Origin: Cephalotus follicularis
Lineage: Eukaryota > Streptophyta > Magnoliopsida > Oxalidales > Cephalotaceae
Assembly: GCA_001972305.1 (NCBI GenBank)
Contig: BDDD01000118.1
Coordinates: 456,060 to 520,059, forward strand
Length of the DNA: 64,000 nt
Direction: 5' to 3'
The notes beneath the pieces were generated by a model that was given only the letters and a program-made list of their open reading frames with translations, was not told the origin of the DNA and did no database searches. The translations under genes and the position numbers were made by a program. Shown here piece after piece: positions 35,960 through 48,185 of the stretch; the first letter of the stretch is position 1, and every line of letters begins with the position of its first letter.

Positions 35960-38019
35960 TGTTGGAAGCCCGGGAGGGCTCCCGGTCGATTTTGGGTCTA
36001 GGAAATAAGTGTGTATAATTTTAATTTTTCAAAAGTACCAAGACAGCAAGTCAAGGTTGACACTTACATATTAGTACCAAAATAAAATTCCAAGATCTCT
36101 GTTTAGTTAACAATCGAACTAAAACATAAACGAGCATGCACATAAAGATAAACCGAACACACGTCGATAAACATAAAAGCATAAGGGAAGCAACCATACC
36201 AACGTTTGAGGCTCCACCACTTTGCCGTTACGCTCTTGCAGCAGACTCATCTCCTCACCGAACCAATGCCGGATTCTGGCCAACCTGTCAGAACGCTGAC
36301 CATGACACCAACGGACTCCAGATGCGCCGATCTATCCATATTCGGCGGAAACACGGCGAGAAGCGCCCTGGAACGCCCTGACGCAGTCGGCAGCGACCGT
36401 GACTCGCTGAGTTGGACTCAACGAGTTCCAATTCAACGTCGCCACAGACCGGCCGGGCCATATCCGAATCCCAAGAAGCTGATCAACACCGTGGAGGGGG
36501 AGACTCGATGTGACTCACCATGGAATGGGCGGTCCCAACGAATCGGTCGACTTGCCCGACTAAACCAGGGTCGGCAACTTCAGCCCCGTACCATAGAAGC
36601 CCTGATCTCAGCATCTACACCCAATACCCGTCGTGACTCAGCCCGGAATGCCAAGTCACAGCAACCGAAGCATCGACTCGGCAGAGTCGACTCAACAAAC
36701 GCAAACCAGCCAAAAAATGATCGGAAAACACAAAACAAAGATCAAAAGGGATAGAGCCATTGATTGGCTCCACCCATGGTGATCGAGGGCGGCAGAAAGA
36801 GACGTCGGGAGCAAGAACGGCAGAAAACAGCAGCTGCCGTGAGGGAGAGAAAGAATGAGAAAACAGGAGAGAGAGGGAAGGAGGAGTAACAAGGAAGGAC
36901 GAACGCCACCAAACCGGCCACCGGCATGAAGAGCCGATCTTCTTCGCCTGCCGTAAAGCGCCCCTGCGCAGTGCTCACGTGTAGCGCTCTCTCTCTCCGC
37001 TTTTGGCGCACGAGCCCGTCGTAAAAAGAAATTTTTTTTGGCTTAGTTAAAATGTTTTTCAAAAAACTTTCTCCTTATATCATTTAAAATCTCTTTCAAT
37101 CTTTATGACTTTCTCTCCTTTTAATTTGATAAAAATGTCTCTCACATTTTTAATAAAATTAAAACATGCTTCCACTAAAAAACTCTTTACATATCAAGAT
37201 GACAATTAGTGGAATGAGAAACAAACCACTAATGTCAAAATAATATATACTAGTTAAAAACAAGATTTACCACCAATCGAGCATGTGTGCAGCATGCGTC
37301 ACTTTTCCAATAATCGGGCGGGACCCGGAAGCCCAGTGGAATTCCGATACGATGATAAATTTCTCAGAATGTCCCGAAGTTCTTGTACGACTATCCAATC
37401 AATAGCCTTGGTGTCATCTATAATCACCCCCGAATCCGTGGACCAAAAAGTACCATGTCTATCATTCGTTAACCGGTTCCCCGGTGCTTTATCACTGTCA
37501 TTGGTTTGTGTACCGCGTATCCTTCGTCAATTCAACTCCGACCGCGGACTAGAGTTTGGATTAATGTCACCCCCAGGTAAAACCGCGATAACTATAATTC
37601 TATGAACGCACTAAGACTATGGGAGATATCCTAAGAAACCTATCGTTCCCAATCCCCCAATGCACGGCCGGGACTTTATGTCTTCAATGGTCACAGATGT
37701 TATAGAGCCTATAACCCTGAACACGGGTGTGATGATCCCATCTTGCAAACTCGCCCATACATCTCAATGCAGCTCAAACAAGGCCCAAAGACAACCCTTT
37801 TGCCAGCACGTGGCTAGTGCTAGGAAGGCAGAAATCAAAGCCAAGCAGTTACTATACAACGTATGCCAACCGCTCGGTCTAACGATAGAACGTAAATCAC
37901 GTATGATCAACTAGTCCTTTTTGAGTTAGCACTACCTCGATAATAGGAACTCTATTGACAGAGGTGTTGACTCTCCACATAGATAACCTATAGTGGGTCG
38001 GTTCAGTGTCGTGCCTCTG
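35960..38019 (-). repeat. 5' LTR of copia B, truncated
   Basis: It starts TGTTGGAAGCCCGGG next to the primer-binding site and aligns with the LTR at 26701 as far as GTGCCTCTG (38019), where it breaks off; the last roughly 425 bp seen in the other copy (30585-31004) are missing. It contains the uninterrupted target for the G1 solo LTR and a GC-rich 585-bp segment (36528-37112) absent from the other copy. The open frames inside it are not coding. Confidence 0.9.
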
Positions 38020-38204
38020 CATGTGATGACCTGTCCCTCAGGATAGCCACTTCGAACGAATCCCCCGGCAGGAAGGAGGAATTTCCCATCTCCTCTAAGC
38101 CAAAACAGCGCCAAAACAACGCCAAAACACATGGCAGGGAAGAAAGAAAGAAGGAAATGGCATAGCTGTAAATAACCCATACATTTAAAACCATTCCAAA
38201 ACAC

Positions 38205-38307
38205 ACCGTTTAACTAAAGGGACACAACAACACTGCCAAACGCACCGTTCCACTAAAGGAACATAATAGCCACTGCCCAAACGCACCGTTCCACTAAAGG
38301 AACGTGC
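38205..38307. repeat. About 40-bp tandem repeat, 2.6 copies
   Basis: ACCGTT followed by ACTAAAGG starts at 38205, 38244 and 38285, with CACTGCC and AAACGC between copies. Confidence 0.85.
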
Positions 38308-38509
38308 CAGGGGAGGGAGCCGGGGCAGGGAATGCAACACTACGTCTCGCCAGGGGTCCCGGGAAGGGGATGCAAACACCACACAACATAACACGACATA
38401 ACACAAGCCAGGCCTGCACCTCATCCTAAGACATGCCTTCCCCGGACGAGCCGTCCTCGGGCATGTCCTCATGGGATGACTGACCACGGACATGTCCTTT
38501 CCGGGCATC

Positions 38510-38600
38510 CCTCCCCTGGCATGCCTCCCCAGGCATGACCTCCCTGGGCATGACCTCCCCGGGCATGTCATCCCCAGGCATGTCCTCCTCGGACAACACG
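38510..38600. repeat. 15-bp tandem repeat, CATG-centred
   Basis: CATG recurs at 38520, 38534, 38549, 38564 and 38579 in the pattern GGGCATGACCTCCCC. Related TCCTCGGAC units continue to about 38640. Being a multiple of three, it keeps a minus-strand frame open. Confidence 0.85.
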
Positions 38601-39489
38601 TTCTCCTCGGACCTCTCCTCGGACAACATGTTCTCCTCGGACAGAGCCCGACGACCTAAGCCAGACCACAACATAGGCAATCCCAGCACTAACCCTAAGG
38701 TCAGGACACGAGCCCCACAGGTTGACCACCGCCCGGGGGAGTTCCCCTGACCTGCCCGACCTCGGGTAACCTTCTCGATAAACAACAGAAGATCGTAACA
38801 TAACGTTTCAAATAAAAACACAAAAATCATATCATTAAACACAATAAATCATCTCAAAAATACATCATATCATCATTTCAAAAGAACATATATCTTGTTC
38901 ACAAAACATCATCCCCTGTCCACGAGCGAGGGACCCATACAAAAGAATAACATATCCTCCCCGGGGCGGGGACCGTACAACAAAAGAATAAAACCCATAT
39001 GCCCCCATGAATGCATGCAAGGACGAGCCCGTGAAGCTAGCAGCTCTGCACATCCCCCGCAGACTACCTTGTTAACCCACAACACTGCCCTGGCAGCCAC
39101 AACAGCTTCCTCTGCAAAAAAACTGGGAGGGGATTAGTCCAAATGACTAGTGAGCAAGAACAAGCATTCTCCAGAGCATCCACAACCACTGGACACACAA
39201 GGAAAAGAAATATATAAAAACAAGCCCCACTGGGCAAAACAGAACAAGTCAGGGGATAAACAAAGGAACACAAACTAAGCAATATCTCAAGGCACCACTC
39301 CTCAGAGTCTGCCAAAGGAGAAGAGAGTCAACATCAATAAGCAGAGGATTCCAACAAGAGATAGCATCACAAGTAAAACAACTGTGCCCAAGATAAACAA
39401 GAGAAGAGGAACAACACCACAATATCCCATGGTCAGCCGCCATACCAGGAAAAACATACACATCCACCGCCATACCAGGCAAAACAAAC

Positions 39490-39720
39490 ACATCTATCCA
39501 GGCCTCACCTGCTAGAATCTATCCGGACCTCCTCCGCTAGTATCTATCAGGGCCTTGCCCACTATCCACCACTGTATTCGTGGTCTGCTGCCATACCGGG
39601 CCAAACAATACACACACACCACCTATCCAGGCCTCGCCTGCTAGAATCTATTCGGACCTCGTCCGCTAGTATCTATCCGGGCTTCGCCCGCTAATATCTA
39701 TCCTAGCCTTGCCCGCTAAC
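39490..39720. repeat. About 25-bp tandem repeat around CTATCCGGGCC
   Basis: Units of the type GCTAGTATCTATCCGGGC recur irregularly, for example near 39493, 39519, 39544, 39628, 39653, 39679 and 39704. A further small repeat (CATCCCATCCGCACATCCCA) lies at 39908-39965. Confidence 0.8.
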
Positions 39721-40320
39721 CCCAGCCAAATGGAAAGGAACGGAGAACTCCCCTGTACTCACACGCAGCATACCATCATAGACAATAGTACACTGCAGAT
39801 CCAGGTATGGAACCCGGGGGCAGTTCCCCAAAGCATCCCATCATAGACAATGAGAATACTTAGGAGAGTTGATTCTCGGACATACCCTCTACCACCGACC
39901 GAACCCATACATCCCATCCGCACATCCCAGTGCATCCCATCCGCACATCCCAGTGCATCCCACATATCAGGTGAACCAAGAACAAAAAGAGAGATCATCT
40001 GACACAAACAACAACCCTCAGAGGAACAACATACATTCAACCCAAGAACCACCCGAGCTCTCAAGCTCTACCAAGAACAAGATAACAACAAAAACAAGGG
40101 TAACAGGGATCTAAATCCCACAGAAAATGTTAAACCAGAGGATACCAACAGGCACACGAGATATCAAGCGAAAGAAAGAAGAGAATATACCACTTACAAA
40201 TCGCCTCAAGCTACCGTCGACCAACCCCAAGATGCTCAGTCACAGCAACAGGTTCCTCGTCTGCAAACTAACACATATCAGATCAAGAAGAAGACATAAC
40301 ACATGCTTGAACAGAAAACA

Positions 40321-40940
40321 CAACCAGCCGATTGCCAGCCCTGCGCAAGGACTGGGTAAGGTGGAGATCAAAGCATAGCCGTTTCCATACAATATAGAGC
40401 AGTTACTCAGGTCTAAGGATCAGACAAGTTTGTGAACTCGCTAAGTGATCAACACTTATACATAACCACATCAAGTAGGAGTCACTACTGACACGAGAAT
40501 AGTGACTATCCAAATAATGTCTCCTACGCGGGTCCAGTTCAGTGTACGCGCTCCCAACGCGCACCCCGTATTTGCCCTAGTGTCCACCACTTATGGTATT
40601 GAGAGAATCCATCCTCCAATTCCATGAGCAGGCAACATACGCGCAAGTCTATCTGGTTCACTAATGCCCACAAAGTGAACCTATGACTTGGAACTAATTC
40701 GACATAAGGAATAAGGTAACCAATCTCACAGTCTCCATGCTAGGCATCCAACCTTAGGTCAGGGCATCACAAGTGTAATCAGGTAAATAATAAACTACTT
40801 CAATTAAGTGATAAAACACAAGTGATATAGCCATTACAAATTAGCACATATCATATATATAAGGAATAAGATTGTTTCATACAAGATATGATATAAAACT
40901 ATAGCCAATCCAATGGCTTGTCGGGTCTCTACATCTAACA
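40321..40940 (-). repeat. 3' LTR of copia A (copy 2), truncated
   Basis: It aligns with the last 620 bp of the A LTRs (ACTGGGTAAGGTGGAGATC, the GTGAACCTATGACTTGG segment) and ends ACATCTAACA at 40940, directly before the polypurine tract. Its left part is replaced by block G5. Confidence 0.9.
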
Positions 40941-40954
40941 ATCTCCCACTTGAC
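40941..40954 (-). other. Polypurine tract of copia A (copy 2)
   Basis: On the minus strand this reads GTCAAGTGGGAGAT immediately before the 3' LTR. Confidence 0.9.
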
Positions 40955-41094
40955 CCTCAAGTCATGAACTCCTATGGCCTAGACCCATCATCCCACGATG
41001 ATGCTCCAAAGCCTTGGTGCTCATTGCCTTGGTCAGTGGATCTGCAGTTTTCTCCTCTGAGGAGACCCTCTCAAGCTGTATATCTCCCCTACAA

Positions 41095-42619
41095 ATAATC
41101 TCTCAGATTAAATGATAGAGCTGCTCGATGTGTTTGGATCGCTTGTGAGACCGCGGTTCCTTGGCTTGTGCTACAGCCCCATTATTATCATAGTATATAA
41201 CAACTGGACTAATAATAGAAGGAACAACTCCTAGTTCAGTAATGAACTTGCGCATCCATACACCCTCGGCATCTGAGGCTGCTATGTACTCGGCTTCTGT
41301 GGTAAAATCTACAATAGTCCCTTACTTTGAACTGCGCCAGCTCACAGCTCCTCCATTAAGTACAAAGACATAACCAGAGACAGATTTGTGATCATCCGGA
41401 TCACTATCAAAACTGGAGTCTGGAAAGCCCTCCAATTTCAGCTCACTATCCTTTCCATAGATCAAGAACATATACAGAGTCCCCCTAAGTTACTTCAGGA
41501 TTCCCTTGACCACCTTCCAGTGCTTCTCACCAAGATCAGACTGAAAATGACTTGCCATACCCGGGGCAAGTGCGACATCAGGTGTAGTACATAACATGGC
41601 ATACATGATCGACCCTACTATAGAAGCATAAGGTATCCAACTCATGCGTACTCTCTCTTCATATGTTTGAGGAGACATCTTTCAAGAAAGATGAATTCCC
41701 TCGCCTATTGGCAATAGGCCTCTCTTGGAATTCTCCATGCTAAACCTCTTCAACAAGTTTCTGATGTACTGGCTTTGGGAAAGCCCAAGCAATCTATTGG
41801 ATCTATCCCTGAAGATCCTAATACCCAGTATATAGGTGGCTTCTCCCAAATCCTTCATGGAAAAATTCTTAGTTAGCCATATCTTTACAGACTGCAACAT
41901 CCCTACATCATTCCCAATGAGTAGGATGTCATCTACATATAGCACTAAGAAAGTGATATAGGTCCCTCTTGCTTTCGATAAACACAGAGCTCATCTACAT
42001 TTTTAACGAAGTCAAAATCTTTGACTGCTTCATCAAAACGCAAATTTCAGCTATGACATGCTTGCTTTAGTCCATAGATGGATCGTTCAAGCTTGCACAC
42101 CATGTGCGGGTGCTCGGAAGATGTAAACCCCTTGGGTTGGGACATATAAATATCCTCTTCAAGACACCCATTTAAGAATGTCGTCTTGACATCCATTTGC
42201 CATATCTCATAATCATAATGAGCGGCAATGGCAAGCAAAATCCTAATGGATTTAAGCATGGTGACAGGTGAGAAAGTTTCAGTATAGTCGACTCCATGTC
42301 GTTGCCTATACCCCTTCGCCACTAATCGAGCTTTAAAAGTCTCGATTTTTCCATTTGCATTCATCTTCTTCTTGAAGATCCATTTGCAGCCAATAGGCAC
42401 TATGCCTTCGGTTGCTTCAACCAAATTCCAAACTTGGTTGGAGTACGTGGAATCCATTTCGGATTTCATGGCTCCTAGCCATACTTCAAATTCAGTGCCT
42501 TGCACTGCCTCTAGATAGCTGACAGGCTCGTCATCTTCAATGACGTTTATCTCATCAGTACCATCAATTAGGAAACCATACCTCTCAGGTGCTAATGGGA
42601 TTCTGCCTGATCTCCTCAA
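41095..42619 (-). pseudogene. Copia A (copy 2) RT and RNase H
   Basis: Reading on the minus strand: [50 protein letters not shown] and [16 protein letters not shown] (42047-42619), then MLYVDDILLIGND with an intact catalytic YVDD (41682-41945), TYEERVRMSWIPYASIVGSI (41490-41678), and the RNase H region with the equivalent of TTEAEYIAA near 41280-41300 and SKHIEQLYHLI near 41110-41145. Small indels split the frame between these pieces. It is the best preserved A polymerase here. Confidence 0.93.
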
Positions 42620-42802
42620 AGGAGCTCTGCCTAACTAAGAACCATTCTCAGCCTGAGATCCAATCTCAGTTGTGTTTGTTGATGGTCTAACCTCCAACTC
42701 CTCCATCTCTTGTGTGGTTTCTACCTGTGGCAACTCCTTGAGTTCCACCTTACTCCCATTGTTTCCTTCAAGAAGGTATTCCTTCTCTAGGAACACAACA
42801 TT

Positions 42803-43877
42803 TCATGAAACAAATATATTTTGTTCACTAGGGTGGTAGAAGTAGTATCCTTTAGTTTCCTTAGGATACCCCACAAACATGCAGCGGTCCAACCACGCTT
42901 CCAACTTATCTGCGTCAAGCCTCTTAACATCAGCCGGATAGCCCCAAACCTTCAAATGGCTCAGGCTGGGTTTTCTCCCTGACCATACCTGGTATGGAGT
43001 AGAAGATACATATTTTGAAGGAATCCGATTCAAGATATAAGCAGCTGTATCTAGGGCATAACCCCATAGATAGGTAGGAAGGTCAGTAAAAGACATCATC
43101 GATCGAACCATGTCTAACAAAGTCCGATTCTTCCTTTCGGACACACCATTATGCTGTGGTGTTATAGGAGGAGTCCATTGAGATAGAATTCCATTATCTC
43201 TAAGATAACCTAGGAATTCAGCTGACAAGTATTCGCCACCTCGGTCCGACCGAAGTATTTTAATTTATTTACCTGTCTGTTTTTCTACTTCAAGTCTGAA
43301 CTCCTTAAATTTATCAAAGGATTATGACTTGTGTTTCATCAGATACACATAACCATACCTAGATAAATCATCAGTGAAGGTTATGAAGTAGATGTAACCT
43401 CCTCTAGCACTGACTGACATAAAACCACAAACGTCAGTATGAACGAAGCCCAGTAAGTCCATAGCCCTTTCTCCTTGACCAGATTAGGGTGATTTAATCC
43501 TCTTTCCCAATAAACAGGATTCACAAGTTGGATAGGACTCTAAGTCCTGGATATCAAGGAGATCATCCTTAACCAACTGTGATAGCCTAGCATCACTAAG
43601 ATGACCAAGTCTACAATGCCAAGTATAGGTTTTATTCATCTCAGTTTCTCTGTCTTTTCTTATTATTACTTTGCTCAATGGACAAGATATTTGACTGTGA
43701 AGTATTTAAGACATATAATCCATTGTTGATAACACCATTACCAACACAAACATTGTTCGAATATATATAACATCCAATGTCTTGGAATTTAAGCTCCAAG
43801 CCCAAACCACATAAGTGAGAAACACTTATAATATTCCTTACAATATTCATCACATAATAACATGGATCCAAAGTCAA
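42803..43877 (-). pseudogene. Copia A (copy 2) integrase
   Basis: The zinc-binding segment (CRLGHLSDARLSQLV, CESCLLGK) is at 43484-43678, and the core end with SAEFLGYLRDN, PQHNGVSERKNRTLLDMV and GRKPSLSHLKVWGY at 42803-43228. The glutamate of the DDE triad is present in VSERKN. Stops lie between 43230 and 43480. The upstream region 43641-43877 reads as the segment before the zinc-binding domain. Confidence 0.92.
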
Positions 43878-43997
43878 AACATAACTATTACATAAAACAA
43901 CATCACAAATTCCAACAGCTTGAGCAATGATCCTAGATCCATCGCCAAGCCTTAAGTCGAAGTCTCCTGCTCCAAGCTTTCTAACTTTTCTTAGTCC

Positions 43998-44999
43998 CTA
44001 TAATGAATTGCAAAGGTTAGTTCCATATCCAGTAACTAATACCCATGAAGAACTACTATTCAAAGCTAGATTAAGTTCAATCATGAACGTACCTGATGTA
44101 CTCGCACCATGCGGGTTATCAGCAGAGACTGCAGCAACAGAAACACGATAATCCTTTTTCCAGTGCCCTGTCTTATAGCACTGGAAACAAGCACCTTCAG
44201 CATCTAACTTCTTCATCCGATCTTTGGCAGCATTCCCACTAGCTGCAAGCTTCCCCTTCTTCTTCTTTTGCTTCTTCTTACCCTTGCATTTTGTGTTGAC
44301 AGGCATGAGCACGCCCTTCCCTTTAGAGGAAGACGAGGCACTGCCCTTTCCTTGGGCAGACCTAGAAGAAGAAAGAAGTAGGGAGTGGGTCTTTGACTTC
44401 CCAGAGTCAAAATTGGCCTCAGCCGTTCTCAACATAGCTATCAGCTCAGATAGAGTCACCTTTATTTTGTTCATGTGAAAGTTCACCAAAAACTATGAGA
44501 ACGACTTAGGAAGGGAAGTCAAAATAAGATCCACTTACAAATCATGGTCCATGACAAACCCTAATTGAGCCACCTGCTCAATCATGTCTATCATCTTCAA
44601 TCCATGCTCATGGACTGAAGCTCCCTCTTACATCTGAGCCTTAAAGAGTTTGAGTGATAGATTGAACCTTTGAGTCCTAGACTCAGCTCCATACATCCCC
44701 TACAGGTGGAGAAGTATAGCAGACAAGGTCTCAATCTTCTCATTTTGATGTTGAAGCTCGGGTGTCATCCCAAGAAGGGCAAGACATCTAGCATGCTCGT
44801 CATCCTCTAGCGATTTGGCTAGTTGCTCACTCTCTTCGGGAGTTGGATCTTCACCAAGTGAAGGAGGCCCCCTAGTCATCACATAGGCCATTTTATTTGC
44901 CGTAAGGATGATCTTGAGGTTACGGTGCCAATCGTTAAAGTTGGGCCATTCAAGTTTGTTTGTCTCAAGTATACGGGACATTGCATTTGATAAAGCCAT
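43998..44999 (-). pseudogene. Copia A (copy 2) gag
   Basis: The N-terminus MALSNAMSRILETNKLEWPN is at 44999, and the C-terminal part at 43998-44489 has a Lys-rich stretch (KCKGKKKQKKKKGK) before a knuckle reading CFQCYKTGHWKKDYRV, where the final Cys is Tyr, as in copy 1. The shared Cys-to-Tyr suggests it predates the two copies. The middle is broken by stops. Confidence 0.9.
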
Positions 45000-46745
45000 A
45001 CTAGCAACCTAGATAAGGAAATATAAGCATTAGTTAGCATTTATTCCAATTTTAATATATGACAACCATAACACTTGGTCTTTAGTGTTTATGGTTCCTC
45101 CCACTATTCTAATCATATCCCATACCCCCATATGGAACTCGAGAAGTCCAACTTCCTAGTGGGGATTGGAATCCATCGCAATCATATTATAGCCTCAGCT
45201 AGGGCATGACAAACTATAATATATCCAATGGATAGGCTTTCTTGCCAATTTTTATCTAATACAAGATCCAATCATAGCATTCAGCCTCAGATTCAATATG
45301 GCCTCAATTAGGGCATGACAAACCATCAGAATCTTGATAAGTCAAGTACCCATAATTTTCATTGGAATGCACTAGTTTTAACACCCACACGTAGGCGTGT
45401 CCAAGTGCTAAAACATACCCACCCTTTGCGGTGCCCAACACCGACGTTGACATAATATCCCCAAGTTATCAGCCTCAGCTAGGGCATGACAAACCAACAA
45501 CTCAGGAACACTACTCAACGAAAATTGTGGAAGGCCACGGGGAACCACTCCATGGGTTCCTACGTTAAGACTTATTATTAAGGTGAGGGAATTTACAGTC
45601 TCAAAATTTTAATTACCGAGCCATTAATTAATTCATTGGTTGTATTAGCCAATTCTAATTAATTACGGCTTAGCGTGTAACACGTGTATCTTATGCACCT
45701 TGGACATATTTATAAAATATGTCAATGTTGGCTAGGACATTAATAGTAGTGACTTGAGCCCAAAGACACTACTTGGTCTTACTAGGTGTTAAGATATTAA
45801 ATTTAATCTATTACATCAAATACCATGCATACATGCCATTCGAAGGTCTTGTACTCTCATTTCCTCCATCTCTCCTTGCAAGATCTTCATTTACAAAACA
45901 GTACTTTACATTTTGAAAATAAAAAGTACATTCAAAATTTACAAAGAGAAACTACAAAAGAAAGGAAAAATAAATGGTGCACGCAGGCACCTTATTACAG
46001 ACCATTAAATGTAATAAATAAATAAATAACCATCCACACTAAGAAAACCATAATCTAGGTCTGTGTCCATTTCGGGACATCGATTGTGAATAAGACTTAA
46101 ATTATATCCAATATAATTAAAACACAGAATAACAAAATACCATAAATAATAACCAATAAACAAAAATTTAATTTAAGGATTGTTAATAATGGTTAAACTC
46201 CCACTAAATCAAGCAATGATTTTGATTTTCTAAGTACCATAATGTATACAATCCAATTTTATTAAAAACAAAAAAAAAAATTATCTAAAGCGTCAACGCT
46301 TTCTCAGAAGGCGTCGACGCTTACCTCTAAGGCGCAAAAACACAAAAATCAAATAAGCGTCAATGCTATACCAAGGCGTTGATGCAAAAACCATCCCAAC
46401 AAGACAAGCGTCAACACTTAAGCCAAAAGCGTCGACGCTTAAGTCCCCTGGACAGTTTCTGCAATTCAAAAATTGCAGAAAATTTCGGTTTGAACATTAG
46501 GCATATACCACACCTGTCATTACCAGATAAATTACTACCTTAAACTACACCATGTAGGTTTCCAAAACATGTTCAAACACCATTTTAACATAATCTCCAA
46601 GATTGAACAAGAATGAAATCCAATTTCATACATAATTCATTAAGGCACTTTGAATATCAAGTTTAACCCAAAAACACATCCTTTAATTAAACCTTTAATA
46701 AGTACATCATTCATAGCAAAAATTCAACCAATGATGATGTGGGAG
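45000..46745 (-). other. Copia A (copy 2) 5' leader
   Basis: This is untranslated sequence homologous to 18802-20654, with the leader block at 45975-46003 and a palindrome array near its far end. No coding sequence was found. Confidence 0.85.
46291..46438. repeat. TCGA palindrome array in A leader (copy 2)
   Basis: Pairs of cores at 46293/46314, 46360/46379 and 46411/46432 (internal spacing 21, 19, 21). The first pair has the linker TTTCTCAGAAGG. Confidence 0.87.
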
Positions 46746-46757
46746 GCTCTGATACCA
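46746..46757 (-). other. Primer-binding site of copia A (copy 2)
   Basis: On the minus strand this reads TGGTATCAGAGC, one base from the LTR. Confidence 0.93.
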
Positions 46758-47521
46758 CTGATGGATATGGATTAACCATTTCCTATGCCATAAATGGACT
46801 AAGGTATGTAGGGTGTAGAACAAAACTTAAACATACTAAAGGCAGTGGAAGAACACCCAACAACAGCTAAAAACCAGTCTATTATGGCATAACCACAAGC
46901 CGCATGGATCACCACATCAACACACTAATTGAAAAGATGTCACCATTGCATCCAATGGTGACATACAAGCAAGGTAATAAAAAAGGGAGACAAAGGGATA
47001 TACCAACGGTGATGGCTCCTTCATCTATGCCGCTAATAGCTTGCGAAGACTCCTTCTTTATTGCCCTCCAATGCATGCTGCTACTGCACCCAACAACAAC
47101 AACACCAGACCAACAAGAAGATGTAAACACACAAAACTCTCTTTCTCTTTCAAAACTTATATGAGGAAAATTGAGTTTGCTTAATGCAATCAAAATCAAT
47201 CTACCCTAGATAAGCCTCTTGCTTGGTGTTTGTTAAGGAAAAGACTCTAAGTGCAGAGAGAACTCTATGTCTCATTTTTCCCAACAAAATTACCACACAT
47301 AAACCAGAAACTTTTTTTGTAATAAAAGCTTCTCACTAGCCCACTCTCCCTCTCTCCCACTCTCCCACAAACACGGAATCATGGTCCTCACTCCCAGGGA
47401 GTCTGTAGCCATGATCCCCGCGTTTCCATAACGTGCAATGATGGGAGAGAACTGCTGGAGATGAGAGAGAAAACGTGCCCAAGAAGTGAGTTCATGCACA
47501 GGCTGCACAACCCGTGCTATG

Positions 47522-47696
47522 CGTTGACGCTTTCAATAATAGCGTCAACGCTTATGCATTACATGGAACTAAAACGTCGACATCTTTCTAAAAGTCATCA
47601 ACGCCTATGCATGCCTTAAGCATCGACGCTTCCCAGAAGGCATCGACGCTTTGTCCAAAGGTATGCGTCGACGCTTTCCCAGAAGGCGTCGACGCT
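47522..47696. repeat. TCGA palindrome array in A LTR (copy 4)
   Basis: Cores start at 47524, 47545, 47577, 47598, 47623, 47643, 47668 and 47689, forming four pairs with spacing 21, 21, 20 and 21. The last pair is the cleanest: two GCGTCGACGC sites joined by TTTCCCAGAAG. Confidence 0.9.
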
Positions 47697-48122
47697 TTGA
47701 CTAGTATATAAAGCAATTTGAGTATAAGTCCAACTTATTTAATCCCTTCTAATATTGATTAAGTAAGATCAAACAAATATGTTTCCACAAAATGTAAAAT
47801 CCACATAACCGATATTTTACACCAAGACTTAATATGTCCAACATATTAAAGAACTAATCATTATTGGGCAGGGACCCTATAAAATCTTGGTTAAAATCAG
47901 AGGTGTTTATAAATTTCCAAAATACCCCTAGGGTCCGGTTTAGCCATTCTAAATGGTCCTTGACCAATTTGAATGCTCTCGGAATAATATCTAATATTAT
48001 CCATATGAAAATTTAATCTAATTAATTTTCTCATAATATTATTACATACCTCTTTAACCCTAGATTTTCTAAGTCGTCGGTTCACGTGTACTATAATCCC
48101 TTGTCATGCATTGTAATTCCCT

Positions 48123-48124
<2 letters not shown>

Positions 48125-48175
<51 letters not shown>
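48125..48175. repeat. (AT)25 dinucleotide tract
   Basis: An uninterrupted alternating AT run of 51 bases lies 13 bp inside the LTR edge. Such tracts are unstable in copy number and can extrude as cruciforms. Confidence 0.95.
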
Positions 48176-48178
<3 letters not shown>

Positions 48179-48185
48179 GGCAACA

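Larger units (their letters stand above)
38022..40320. repeat. Unassigned GC-rich LTR-like block (G5)
   Basis: It is bounded by a truncated B LTR on the left and a truncated A LTR on the right. TGTGATGACC at 38022 and GAAAACA at 40320 give TG...CA ends, as for an LTR, but no target duplication can be tested because the two flanks come from different elements. It holds four separate tandem-repeat patches and no convincing coding sequence; the minus-strand frames at 38185-38842 are products of a 15-bp repeat. Confidence 0.5.

Noticed and set aside
36136-37062. Coding frames in the GC-rich part of the copia B LTR
   Set aside because: The frames overlap on both strands and the corresponding LTR at 26701 lacks 585 bp of the region. 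No domain is recognisable.
38185-38842. Minus-strand coding sequence with DMPGE-type repeats
   Set aside because: It is a by-product of a 15-bp tandem repeat: several overlapping frames on both strands are open, and there is no start context or homology.
38010-40330. Target duplication for block G5
   Set aside because: Its flanks are a truncated copia B LTR and a truncated copia A LTR, so no duplication can be expected or tested.
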